From Effrenium voratum (taxonomy: Eukaryota; Sar; Dinophyceae; Suessiales; Symbiodiniaceae): DNA of 64,000 bases. Both the position numbers and the translations under genes were made by a program. The DNA is taken from the NCBI GenBank assembly GCA_963377175.1, contig CAUJNA010003499.1, forward strand, positions 489,321 through 553,320. Direction: 5' to 3'. Of this stretch, positions 1 to 11,859 are shown one piece after another (position 1 is the first letter of the stretch; the number at the start of each line of letters is the position of its first letter). A model generated the notes under the pieces. That model ran no database searches, had not been told where the DNA came from, and saw nothing but the letters and a program-made list of their open reading frames with translations.

Positions 1-1250
1 TATCTCTCCTGCCAGACTTCAAGAGCAGCTTGCAGTCGCGCTCGAGTTGTGAAGCCTCAGGTGAGCTTGGCTTGCAAACGCCACACCAACATGACAGCCC
101 CCGCCGATGCAGTAGCCGTCTTTCAGCACAGGAAAGCAATCCACCTCACTCACACACACCCTTCACTTCTTTCACCTCCGCTGGGTAATCTCTAGCCTTG
201 TCCTGCTGCAGGGCCAGCTGGATCGCGTTGTAGTCGGCCTGTCGCATTTCACCCCCAGGCCCGTGCAAGCTGAACTTCTGAACCCCGCCTCTGGCTGAAG
301 CGCGGCTTCAGGTGGCAGGTCGTCCCGCAGGTCCAGGGCCACCACACGGTCCATGAGGCGTGGTGGCTCCGGCTGGCGCGACAAGGACGGCCCGGACTTC
401 ACAACTCACAAGCCAATTGAGTTCCGACGTCTCAAGCCGTGGCAAGGCACGGGCAGGAAAGGAATCGCTTTCCTGAGGATTTGCTCCTGTGCAAGCTTCA
501 AGGACATTCGCCTCAAATGTGCGAAGTCTGCCTCATCGAAGCCCCTTTCGTTGATCAGCTTATTCAGGAGCAACGAAAGGGTGACCTGAGAACGTTGAGC
601 GGAACCTCACGAAGCCAGCAAACTCAGCTACCAAACGCAGGGCAAAGAGTAAGACGCGTGCTGCCAGCATTAGGGGAGGGATCAGCCCAAGGTCGTTGGC
701 TGCTCCTAGTCAGCGCTTGCCGACCCAAGGCGGGCCCAAGGCGGATCTGGGATCTTGGTCCTGTGATGAAAACCACAACTGCCACCGCCATCTGCTTAAA
801 GCCCGCCAGCATCGAGGCACTTCCAACCATTGCATAGACTCCGGACCTGCAAGCACAGCACTGAATCTGCACATGTTGCAAGGCAGTCTCAGGCCGGGAC
901 ACGGCCATTCCCGGCCCGTAGTCTCGCACAAGAGCACCCATCATGCGGCCAACTAGCCTGACAGCCAGGTGTGGGACGGTCCTCGAATCCTTCCTCTGCA
1001 TGCCCGTCAGCTTTGGCTCAGCCCGGCGCCCTCCTATCAGCATGGAGCCGGTAAAATTCCCTGAGGGAACAGGCACGCCTGCGGCAAACGGTCAGCCAAC
1101 AACAACAAAGAAACGCACCGTTGGCAACTGGGAAAGCGCCTGTGAGACCGATGTTCAGAGCTGTGTATGACACAAAGGCGAGCAGCTCATTCCTGCCACT
1201 TCAAGTCTGATAGCCTTGAGCTTGTAATGACTACAGACGCCAAACAGCAT
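1..1250. other. No gene recognised (left edge)
   Basis: I see short open frames on both strands but no frame that reads like a conserved protein, no RNA gene and no repeat. The stretch may be intron or intergenic DNA of the minus-strand gene suggested by the exons to its right. Confidence 0.4.
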
Positions 1251-4200
1251 CAGTGCACCCACCTGAAGTGGATCTCGTTGGCATCATGCCTATGCAAATG
1301 AATTGAATTGGGGAGGACGCTGTCAAGAGTTCCTCTAACAAGCCTTGAAAAAAGTCGCTTCACTGCTCCCTCGGATGTTGTCAGCAAAAGCGACGCCACC
1401 GGATTGTACTTGCCCTCCTGCACAAGCTGGCGTGTCAAAAGCTTAAGCCGCAAGGCCCTTGCCTCGCAATCGTAGCGAACAAACTGTGCCGCATCTTGAG
1501 CGGTATGTTTGCAGTTGGCCTCGCAACGCACATGACAAAATGGCCCAGGCTGACAGACGGGCTTCCCTACCCAAAACTGTCTCAGGCTGGCACCAACAAA
1601 GCCACCAGCGAGTACGTCCTAAACGCTTGGCGGCATGGGGCCACAGGCATTGAGGCAATGAAGCCAAGGCGCAACGCCACAAGACCGCCATAAAGCACCG
1701 CATCCGCCATCTTGTTGTATGGCTGGTATGCGGACAAGCGCTGCATGAGCGTCTGCCTGCGGAAAGCCACGATCGCTGGCCACAGCCCGTCCCACAGGCC
1801 CTTGCGAGTCCGATTGCTGCCTGACGCTGGCGACAGCCAGGCAAGCCCTGGTGTGGAAGGCACTGAAGGGTCCCATCAGCAAGGCCTTGGCCACTCCGAA
1901 CATCTCCGAACAAAGCTTCAGCAACACGGCTTCAGCGTTGCCGGGCTCGCACTTTTTGTGGAAATGCCTTGGCAGCTTTGTGCCCTAGCTGTCCTTTACA
2001 GCAGTTTTCGGCATCGCCCAGTCAGGATAGATGCAGTCCAGCTCACACATGAAGCCTCAGCAATGTTAACAACAGACAGGTACCTAGAAACTTGACTGAG
2101 GGTACGGCAGAACTCGCTTTCCATAAGCCTCCAATGCGCTACCATAACAAACCCTTCCTGAAGTAGGCTGCCCAAGCCTGGAATCACAATCTGCACTTCT
2201 CAAAAACCATGGCGCTGAATGAGCCCAGCCTCCATCAACTTCCCACAATACAACGTCGCCCTGAGAGGATTGCCCCAAACCACACTGAAAGCCACCACGG
2301 CGGCTTGCCAACACACGGCAAGCCCCGGAAACAGCCACTTCCGTCGCGGTCTCTGCACTCTGGATGGACGCAACTGTCGCATTGAAGGCCAGGATTTGCG
2401 TTCTGCTTGAGTCCATCGCAGGTTGAACCGCCATCAGTTGCACATAGCACCACCCGAACCTACTTCCTGCAATGGGATTCCTGGTGGGGGGGCAGCAACC
2501 ATGAAAAACAACAAAAGCAAGATGCTCAAACAACATGATGTTGGTTAGGATGCTTGAGCGCCTGTTTGCAGTTTAACGACACCAAGCTGGCCCTGATAAC
2601 ACGAAGCAGCTGCAATCAAATATGTGTGTCTCTCGGCCGTTTGGCTTCGCTGTGCTTCGAAGGTGAACCCCCGTGCTTGTCAAAGGGCATGAGCGACTTG
2701 AATGATACAATTCAGAGCAGACTTCAATTGCCGCTCAGAGCATCGAACAAACTGCGCCAGGCGCGTTGGCGTGAACCAAGGCCCAAGTTGCTGGTCCCAG
2801 TAGCTTCTTCGACGTGGTCTGAGCTGCCTTTGCTGCGCGCAGCCAACATTGCCCCATGGCACAAGTTGCAAGTGTAAAAGCCGCACGCCTCCCCTCTGCA
2901 GCTGGGCAGCTCAGCGCTTTCAAGTGCACTATGCTGAGAGCCTGTCCAGGGGTCTTGGCACTCTGCCCTACTGCTCACAACTCTCTGTGCCCGCCGGCAT
3001 CGTGACCACATCTTGCACCATGAAGGGGCCATGAAACGAGCCCAGGCTCGAGCCATCTTTGGCAGTAAGCGCCTCAGCCAAACTTTCGACAGCCCGGAAT
3101 TCATGCACGATGTACAAATCACGGCTAACCCATGCAAACAAGATCAAATACATGTCAAACATGTGGTTTAAGTCGTCGAGCCATGTTAAGCCATGAGCCT
3201 TCATATCCGCCCATGCCACTCCGTGCCGTGATTCGAAGAGCTCCTGCCCCTCTTGTGATTGCCAGGGGTTCAGGCCTCAACTGCGGGGTATGCCAAGCGC
3301 AACGGCGCAACGAATAAGATAGGCGCGGCCCAGCTCCTCCTCCGAGCCCTTGCCGAGCCGAACGCCCGCACCCCAATATGCCTAGATTCCCCAATGCCCA
3401 AACCATGCGAAACCATGCCTGCAAAATGCGAAGAGCCCTGGCATCATTCAGAGCTCCAGGCAGCAGGCGCTGCAGCCGATAACATGCAGGAAGGCTTCCT
3501 CGCAATGCCGCAAGATCCGCAAGATCCGCCAGGCAAAGCATCTCTTGAAGTGACAAACTGAGCTCTGCACGGATTGCCTTCCCACATGCTTGGCTGAGCT
3601 CCTGTGCGACGGACTGGCAAGTCAGCCAGCGCTGTCTGGACATTAACTGGTCGGCCTGGAAATCCCGCTGTCGCAGCCCATGATGCTTTGCAATCATCAT
3701 AGTCATGCGGAGCGCGAGGCTTGACGCAGCGGTCAAGTCTGCATCGACTCCCTCCTCACAGAGCAGAGCAGTCAAGCCGTCAGGCAATCAAGATCAAAGC
3801 CTCGATACCGGAAGCAAGCAAGTCCGCCTCGCTGCCAAGAATCTCCTGGAAGCCCTGAGGCTCATGGCGTGCGAGGAACTTTGGAAGCAAGCCCAATGAT
3901 CCAAGCTAACAGTGCCTCGTGATCAAAGTCTTTGACCAGGAACCGTCCCAAGAAGTCTTGCACGTGGAGAAGGGCGTCGCTGCAGTTGTGAATGCCTTGC
4001 AGCAAGACAAGCCGGCAAAAGATAAGTGAAGAAGAGCGGCTCCCAAGCCAGACATGAAACAATGAGTGATCCCAGGGCTTCAGCCTGCCAGAATGTTTGC
4101 TGCAAAGCTGCCATATGCTGTCTCGAACCTGATGTCAACTCGTGAGATATTGTTGCTTGAAAGTGCAATGCCCCATTTCCACCAAGCAGCACGTCTAGAA

Positions 4201-6210
4201 ATAGCCGGCTCCGGTCATTTCCATCTTCCAGAAGCCGTCGGATCTGTTGCCAGTCATCAAGTTCTCCTAGCAAAAAGATGTTTTTTATCCTCATCTGCAA
4301 CGTGGCGTGGACACTGACGCAGCTCTAGAGAGGCAGGCGGAGAGCGCTCCTGCTTCAGCTGCAACACCCGCCATCACGCTAGGAGCAGGTAGCAAGCATG
4401 CCGGCGTCTGGCTCCAGCTGCAAATGGCCCTTTGATGCCCATTGGGCTCACAGTGTGTTCAAGTTGATGCTGACTGGCACGTGTGCTGGCCCTTTTGCGC
4501 ATGGGAGGAGCTGCGCCTCTATACTAATCTGGGCCACAGCAAGCTCGCGGGAATTGCATGCCAGGATTGTTTTTTGAGAAGCATCGGTGAAGCATCGGTG
4601 GGTGCTAAGGTGCTGGCCAGCAACATGAAGAAGGGAACGTCGTGCCTCGGCCGAATCCTCTTGAGGCTCGAAGGGGTCTGCATTTTTGACTATTTTAGAC
4701 AGGTGGCCAGCTCCACCCTGTTGGCTGCGGGTTCCACTCGTAGATCACAAACGCCTTGCAGCCAGGAGGAGCCCTCTTTGCAAACATATGCAAACAGATT
4801 TCAGCAATGCGCCTTTGTGGAGGTACCACACATGTTCAGAAGCGCTCGGGATACCAGCGCACACACCGAAGTGCCGGCAAATGCCCGGAATGTTACCTGA
4901 CGGTCTGCACTTGCCTGCGCACAGCATGCAACACAGGAGCCTCAACCGGCCAGGAGGAGGAAGTGATCTCCTCAAACATGTACACCTCAGGCCGGACGGA
5001 GCATAGGATCGCCAAACATGCAAGGGGCAAAAATACTGCGGGCCAGGCAATGCCGCCGATTGGGGAGTCAAACAACATTGCCTGCATTGGCTCATGCTCA
5101 TCACTGCGCTTTCTCTCTTGGTTCCCTTCGCTTTCTCTCTTGATCTCTCTTGGTTCCCTCGAGCGACAGCACAGCTGTTGAGGCAACGGCCATTCCGCAA
5201 GCCCCACCAACTGTACAAACAATGCGCTTGGCATGCTCGAACCGGTCCTGCAACGATGATTTGCACGTATCCATAAGATGCTGTGGGCCGAGCTCGCTCC
5301 TCATCAATCATGGTGGCGGCAGAAGTGGCCGAGCCAGGTGCGTCAACGTCTACCCATTGACCTTGGTGACAGGCGCAGCCTTCTCCACGCCCAGTGCTGG
5401 GGAGCAAAGCAGGACAGCACAAGGACGGGACGAACAAATGGCAGCGCAGCCACGTGTGTGATCAAGTACGCTAAGTTGCTTCCCATGGTGACCTCAGACA
5501 AGGGTATAATATTACTAAAGTTGCAAACCATGAGGCTCCCGCAGTCGGCCCCTCGCGCCCTACTGGGTAACCAGTGACCTGCCGGATGCGGGTCAATTTC
5601 TCCAAGTCAGCACAAACTGACATCCCACATTGGCCAGCATCGTGGCGATGGCCCTCCCAACGAGGTTCTGCAAGGTAAATAGCTCTGGCATTTCGTTCCT
5701 CGAGGCTAGCTCAATGAAACAGACATGCTCGAGCATGGACATGTGTGCCTTCGAGTCTGGGGGACGGGCCCGTTGAGAAATCCTTTGTTCTCAGGTGCTC
5801 CGGAGCCACCAGCCGCAGGAGCGCAGGTGAAGATGAAGAGGGTGCAACCTCCAGCGACGCGAGTGACACGAGTGCCCGCTTGCGCCCGCTTGTTGGGCAA
5901 ACTCAGCGGCCCAGCACAGCGCTAGGCAAGAGCAAATCCCCGTGAACCTTGCACATGCGAACCGCGCCCGGCCCCCGTTCTCACTCTTCGCCAGGCTCCG
6001 CGCCCCAAAATGGCAAACCATACGCCAAACTTGTCGACCATGAGCTGGCAGTGGCAGGCAACTTCTAATGAAGGCGAAAAACTGACGCATGGCGCAGTGC
6101 TGGTCTTTGCAGTTGGGCTGAGCTACTGCTTGGCAACCAATCTTTTCACCAGCTAGACGAACGCCACAAACCTGCCTGGAGCGTGCTGAACTTCCACTCC
6201 ACCGCAAAGG
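1250..6210 (-). CDS. Candidate exons of unrecognised minus-strand gene(s)
   Basis: Several minus-strand stretches read like real protein broken by introns, although I recognise no family. The best are about 4300-3990 (helical, containing LGELDDWQQIRRLLEDGN and ending in a hydrophobic stretch), about 4000-3865 (starts after a CAAG acceptor; contains DFLGRFLVKDFDHEALLAW) and about 3787-3450 (Leu/Ala-rich, containing RLQRLLPGALNDARALRI). Weaker ones lie at 1927-1600, 2190-2100, 5100-4900, 5300-5160 and 6120-5930. Composition is Leu/Ala-rich and helical, as in repeat-solenoid proteins, but no motif decides this. The strand agrees with all the recognised host genes to the right. Exon borders, start and stop are not established and more than one gene may be present. 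Confidence 0.35.
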
Positions 6211-6789
6211 AGATTATCCAAATAGTGAAGAAATTGATCACTGCCATGGTGACGGCCGTTACCAAAGTGATACTCCACCTGAAGAAGCTGAAATGTTAGA
6301 CAAAATGCAGCCCAATATGCTTTGCCAAGGCAAGGCTAGGCCAACCGCATGACTCCAAAGGGCAGTTTGTGCGTCTGCGGACCGCTCGTCCTAAAGCGGC
6401 AACAGAAAGAAAGTGCATCATGCCACACATACCCCTGGGCACAGGGCTTGATGCGCCGCAAACCGCGCATGGGAGTTCCTCACATTTGCAACGGAGGCCA
6501 TCAAGCCGACTTTTCAAAGTTCCACACCTGAGCCCGTCTTTCGCGGAGCGCCATCCTTCGCCAAGCCAACAGCCACCAGGACATCCTAGCGACTCCCAAC
6601 TCAAATCTTTGCGTGGTGCAGGGTGCTCTAGGATCGTCATGCCTCGCCCGTCCTGAAAGCAACCATCATCATGAAGCCCCCGTGCCGAATGCAGTGACAT
6701 GTCCGGCTGCCAGTGAGAATTCCTGCATGCCACGTGCTCAAGTCGAGTGCGGTTCGTCTGGGAGAGTGTTTTGAGGGAGGGCACCCTTC

Positions 6790-8410
6790 CTGGGGTTTCA
6801 AGACTTTCATACGTTAGGGTTGGTTTATAGGGAAACCAATTGACACATACCCAGCTCCGTCCACCCGCCTCAGTGACAATGGGCCATGCCGGACAGCTGA
6901 GCTAAGTGCTGATCGAGAAATCTGTTTAACTGCTCAGCAGTCCTTGGCGTGTGATTGTTGAACTCTGCAGCTCAATGCCTGGCCACCGTCTATAGCCTGT
7001 TCCTGCGGCTTTTTGCTAGTTGCCACTTGCGTGCTGGTCTTGCTGCTGCCTTGAAACGAAGAGCCAGGCAGAGGCTTACTGCAGGACTAACTGCAGCAAG
7101 GCTCACATGACTCACAGCTTGCAGTATCTTGCTTTGAACCTGCCCCCGACAGGAGGGAAAGAAACACCCCCGCAGCACGCGATACAAAGACACAACATGG
7201 GACACAAACGGATACTGCCGCAGCAAGAATCAATGCAGCATGCGGAGCAACGGAGAAAGAACGAATACAATGTTCAATTTGGGAAGAAAGGATCAGCGCA
7301 GTAAATGGAAGGCAGCCATTTCACAACAAATACCGCTGCAGGGCGGCAGCATGGGAGAGAAAAAGACGCCGCTGCAGTTTGGGAGACTGCCAAATGTCAC
7401 TGAATATGGAAACGACACAAACACCGCTGCTGTATGGACGGGAAGCGATACCGCGGTATATCGGAAAAGGCAGACACAACGTGGCAACACATGAAAAACA
7501 ACCACCGTGCAAACAGGAAACTAGATAGCTACCAAGAAACTAGCTTTTTGAAGCGCAAGCTGGCCATCTAACTAATTCGCACAGCTAAGCAAACTAAATC
7601 AACCAAGTAGCTAAAAATCGAACTAGCTAAGCATCTGACTAGCTAGCTAGCCAACTAGCTGGCGACCTACTTAACTGGCTAACTTGGCCTCGCACACGCA
7701 TGCACCTCAAGAGAAAGACACATAAAAAGGGCGCAGACATGCCAGGCATGTGCATTGACAAGAAAACACGTCCCAACCTATAGTTGCTTCAATACCGTTC
7801 ACCTGCTTTGCAGTCTTTGCTGATATTTGGTCGACATTCATTGCATTAATCTAGAGACTGATTGTTACGCGGTATGTCTTTCAGTTAATTAATCCCATTC
7901 CACCTTACGTCTCCAGCAGGCTGCTTCAGGGAGGAACTGAAATGCAGCACCACCTGGAGTCAAACGAGCGCATCGCCATGGCAATGTTGCTCCGGTTCCT
8001 TTTGGTATGGGGCTGTCTGTGCACTTTCTTGCAGTGTTGGACGGAGGCCGTCTAGCCTGCAACGCTTGGACGAGAAGTGCCTGGCTTATGGCAGCAGGCG
8101 GGTGGCGGGTGAAATGGGCAATCGCCCAAAGCTAAAGACCGGAACTGGTTAGTCGGTAAATCATTAATTGCCTATGAGTGTGATGGCACGTTGTGCCATC
8201 CGTGGCTTTGCCACGCACTATGCACAGGAAGCAAAAATCATTGGAGGGCCAAATGCCCCCAAGACAATCACATGCTTGACGTCCCCAGCACATGGCGGAA
8301 CGCACGAGCGAACCAGTTGGGAGCCAAGCATGGGCCCGGCCATTCACCTTCGCACCGGCCGGCTGGATAAATCAGCGCATTCAAACTTTCAAAGCCAAGA
8401 CTTCAAGAGC
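6790..8410. other. Non-coding gap
   Basis: No frame on either strand reads like conserved protein. The only structure I see is the CTAG-rich low-complexity stretch listed separately. This is probably the intergenic space between two minus-strand genes. Confidence 0.5.
7515..7690. repeat. CTAG/AGCTA-rich degenerate low-complexity tract
   Basis: The words CTAGCTA, AACTAGCTA and ACTAGCTGG recur with irregular spacing over about 175 bases, including the local array ACTAGCTAGCTAGCCAACTAG. It is a degenerate tetranucleotide (CTAG) repeat with no coding content. Confidence 0.6.
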
Positions 8411-11400
8411 TCAGCCCAAGCCACAAATGTATCTTGCGGCCAAGGCTCTTCTTCTTCTTGCCTGCTTTCTTGCTCTTTTCGGGCGAGTCCAGCTCTGCCA
8501 AGATCTGATCAAGATCATCCTCAGCTCAGTGGCGCAAGGTTTGTGCAACTTCGCAACTCCCATCATCATTCCACCCATTCGCCCATTCTGCCTCTTTGCT
8601 CTTCTCCGGCTTTTTGGCTTTTTTCTTCTCGGGCTTGTCAGGCTTGTCTGCGCACGAACTGGCTTGCAGGATCTTACATGCCAAAGCAAAGGCCCGACCT
8701 GGAGCGGTCTCAGGCTCAGGTGCGGTCTCCTCACGGCTTGCCATCTCAACCCGCAAGCATTTGATGCGTCTTGGCACCGTCTTGGTGTGCCTTGTGCAGT
8801 GACTGCCTCTCCTCCCATGTAGGGATCTCGACGCTTCCGTCCACGATGCCACGCTGCCATTCGGAAACTGCTCCATCGTCTGCAGCATCAAACTCGCACC
8901 TGCAAGCAGGGCGCGGGATATCGCGAGATTCAAGACTTCAAGATGCGCAGCTCATCTCAGGCAGCGACTTGCTGAAGAAGCTGGTCATCACTTGCGTTAG
9001 TCGATTCCGGGCCTTCTTCACCTGAGCTTCTGAGCATTTCTGGGCTTCATCTCACGGACTCGAAGCAATGTGGCAGAAAGCGTGGCGTGCCCGGTTGCGC
9101 AGGGCGTTCTCCACCCGGATCTGCGGGGGAGGCAGGGCCAGGCCCCACACTGCCTGCCGTTCATGGACCTTGGCTCGCTGCCCGGACCCGACCTCACGGC
9201 CCGGCACCCTAAAAAGCCTTCAGCGCATGGCCAGGGCAACAGCGCGGTCGTCCACCTGGTCAAGTAGCTTCAACCTCGGCCATCTTCGGAAATCTTCGGC
9301 CATCTTCGGCCATCTTCGGCAATCGTCTTTGCTCCAAAGAGTCAGAGCTTGTCAGTGCTTGTATGTGCTTGGCACAGAATCTCTGTGAGATCCGGACGCT
9401 CCGGCAAGGCCAGGGTCTGTCACAGACTCTTGCAAAGCATCCAGCAACTTCTCATCGGTGAGCGCATCGAGCTTTGCTAGCCTTCCCGACCAAGCGATGC
9501 ACCATCATCAAACCAGAGATGACCGCCTACCCAACAAACAACAAGTTGAAGGTTGGTCGCTCTATTGCTGATCCGCCGCTTGCTAGTGTCACCTTGCCAC
9601 CTTGCCACCTTGCCACCTTGCCACCTTGCCACCTTGTCGCCTTGTCGCCTTGTCGCCTTGTCGCCTTGTCGCCTTGGCTGTTGGCACTGGAGGGTCGATA
9701 GCAAACCTGGAACTCCACCCGGGGCCTGTCAATGCGGTCCTGGGAAAACAGCTGCACCAGCCGCTCCTGCTCCATCTCCTAGACGTGCAACCTCTATGCC
9801 TGCTCAAATTGGGAGCCAAGGGGCCAAGCATGGGCCAAGCCCAACCAGAATCGGCCATCAGCACCCAACCGCTCGCTCCGTGCAGCGATCCGATCCGACC
9901 CATCCGACCCATCCGACCCATCCGAGTGTCCTGCTTCTTGGCCTGGGCCAGCTGCTTGTCCTTCTCGGACTGTTCCTGGGCCTTGATGCGCGCCTCCTCT
10001 CGCTGCTGCTCCTTCTTCAGCCTCTCGTTCTCCTCCTGGAGACATGGACATGGGCGGTCACTGAGCTGTTGCCTGGCCAATTGCAGCCGAAGCGGAAAAA
10101 CATCCTGCTTCTTTTGCTTCTCTTCAGCCTTCCGCGCTTTCCTTAGCACACACCCGCGCTGCCATTGCATCGCTTACCTTCCAGCTTTACCCGCAAAAAT
10201 AGCCCGCAGTACATTGGCGGCACATGTAAGCTTAGATACTGTTCTTCCTTCTTCTCTTGTTGCCTCTTTGCCGCGTCTGCAGCAGCTTGCTCCTTCTTTC
10301 GCTGTTCCTGGCGCAAAGCAAGCGGCACCAAGCCGCGCACAACCACTCCGACAATCAGTTGTACATCAAACCCGCCAAAAACTAGACAGCGAGTGGCCCG
10401 AAGCGCGATTAGCTAGTGTTACTAACAGAGTGAAGCCACAACTGCACACGTGCCTAAAATGCAGACGCTGTGCATGACTGACAAGTCAACTCAACGATGC
10501 TAGGAGTAAGTACGCACCGTACCGGTGGGTAGTTGAGCGGCATTGGCAAAAAAAACACCCTAGTGGTCACATTGTGACATTGAGGCAGCGTCAAGTAACT
10601 TAATAAGTAACTCCTTGTGCTTCGTGTCATGAGAAGCTCCGTCGTGTGAGAATGCTTAAGCGTGACGGTGATAGAACAGCCGTCTTATTCGTCAGCCACC
10701 GCCTTGGCAGCACACGTGTGAAGCGTACATTGTCCGAGGTCCGATGGATAAGCAGTCCAAGCAGTCGGCGAAAAGCACGCGGTCCACGGCACAGCGCTCA
10801 ACGAGTGGCACAAGTTCAAAGCGTCAACCAAGCCAACGATCCACGGACTCAAAGCAAGCTCCAAAAAAAGCACGTGCAGCCTTTTGGGTGTTGTTTTGAG
10901 CTGTCGATGGCCCACCTGGCCGAACTCGAAGAAAACGAGAGGGGCACAGTGCACTTTCTATTGACAAGTCTTGAAGCAGTGGTGTTGAGGCGGTACCAAG
11001 TTCTTGACTGCCTTACAGCTGCTAGATGAGACTCCTCCGCAGTTCTCCTTAAGCAACCAGAAGTTGCACGAGGGCCACGGCCCCGGAAGGCCAAAAAATG
11101 GACATTATGATGCCTCCTTCTTCTTCCTTTCTTCAGCCTTCTCGGCAGCAAGCTTCGCGCGCTCTTCAGCTTGTTCGGCCATCTCTTTCTGCCTTTTGGC
11201 CTGGCAGTCTCTCAGTACTCATTGCTGCGCATCTATCCAAATGACGTTCGTCTACCCAAGGCCTCATTCTCCGCAGCCTTGGCTTGCCATTCATCCAAGG
11301 CTCGCTCAAGCAAACTTGCTGGGATGCTGAAGGCAGCGGGGAAAACATTCGTTCCACTGGCAAGGCCTACAGCACAACTAGCGCGTGATGAGGCAAGCGC

Positions 11401-11745
11401 CCTTCGTCTCTTCTGCTCCTCGCGCTGCCGAAGCTCCTCTGCAGCTTGGAAGTCCTCACACCCGAACCAGCCGCTGCGTGCGGGGGGGGGCAACGCAAAC
11501 AAGGTCTCTAGCAAATGAAATTTGCACATAGTGACATGGCTTTTCCGGATGGAGATTGAGGCAACTGTAGGCTCCCTCCTCTTGGGAGTCAGTCGGGCCA
11601 CTGGTGGTGCTCGCAGTATCTTCACAGACCTCCGGGAATGGAGAAAGATGGTGCACCATTGGAATGCTTCATGCGCTCTCTATTTTGTGACATCCCCGCG
11701 CGCGGCCTTCATCGGTGTCAAGCCGCACTTCTCGATGGCCTGAGC
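8411..11745 (-). CDS. Likely 3' exons of the DNAJC2/Zuotin-like gene (charged coiled coil and C-terminus)
   Basis: A string of short minus-strand segments encodes a highly charged helical region of the kind that follows the Zuotin homology domain. Examples are about 11742-11698 (QAIEKCGLTPMKAARG), 11460-11394 (EDFQAAEELRQREEQKRR), 11310-11258 (LDEWQAKAAENEALG), 11208-11113 (QKEMAEQAEERAKLAAEK), 10315-10240 (RQEQRKKEQAAADAAKRQQ), 10040-9930 (EENERLKKEQQREEARIKAQ), 9778-9738, 9478-9411 (KLDALTDEKLLDALQESV), 9270-9222 (KLLDQVDDRAVALAM) and 8520-8411 (EDDLDQILAELD followed by a Lys-rich tail and a stop). Several sit after AG and before GC, GT or GA. I infer continuity with the gene to the right from strand, composition and spacing. 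I could not trace reading phase across every intron, and the last Lys-rich exons could belong to another gene. No SANT/Myb domain, present in animal DNAJC2, was visible. Confidence 0.5.
9270..9330. repeat. Short tandem repeat of ATCTTCGGCC type
   Basis: The 10-base unit CATCTTCGGC occurs about four times in a row with small changes. It lies beside a candidate exon of the DNAJC2-like gene, so it is probably intronic. Confidence 0.7.
9590..9676. repeat. 8-bp minisatellite, two variants in blocks
   Basis: An 8-base unit is repeated about eleven times: a block of CCACCTTG copies is followed by a block of TCGCCTTG copies. The clean switch between variants suggests separate expansion of each. It lies between two candidate exons (9738 and 9478), so it is probably intronic. 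Confidence 0.85.
9892..9930. repeat. 9-bp tandem repeat (GACCCATCC)
   Basis: GACCCATCC is repeated three times after two partial GATCC units, just 3' of a coiled-coil exon (10040-9930 on the minus strand). Confidence 0.75.
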
Positions 11746-11859
11746 AGCAGGCTTTCTTTTGAGGCGCTTTCAGTTTCTTACAAGGCTTGCTTAATCTTGT
11801 TTACTGGGCTGTGATTCGCTTTCTTAGGGCGCTTTCATTTGAGGGGTCTCGCGAGTCGC

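Noticed and set aside
4745..5437. 230-codon minus-strand frame
   Set aside because: It crosses repeated TTCCCTCG/TCTCTC low-complexity DNA and changes character midway; at most parts of it are exons.
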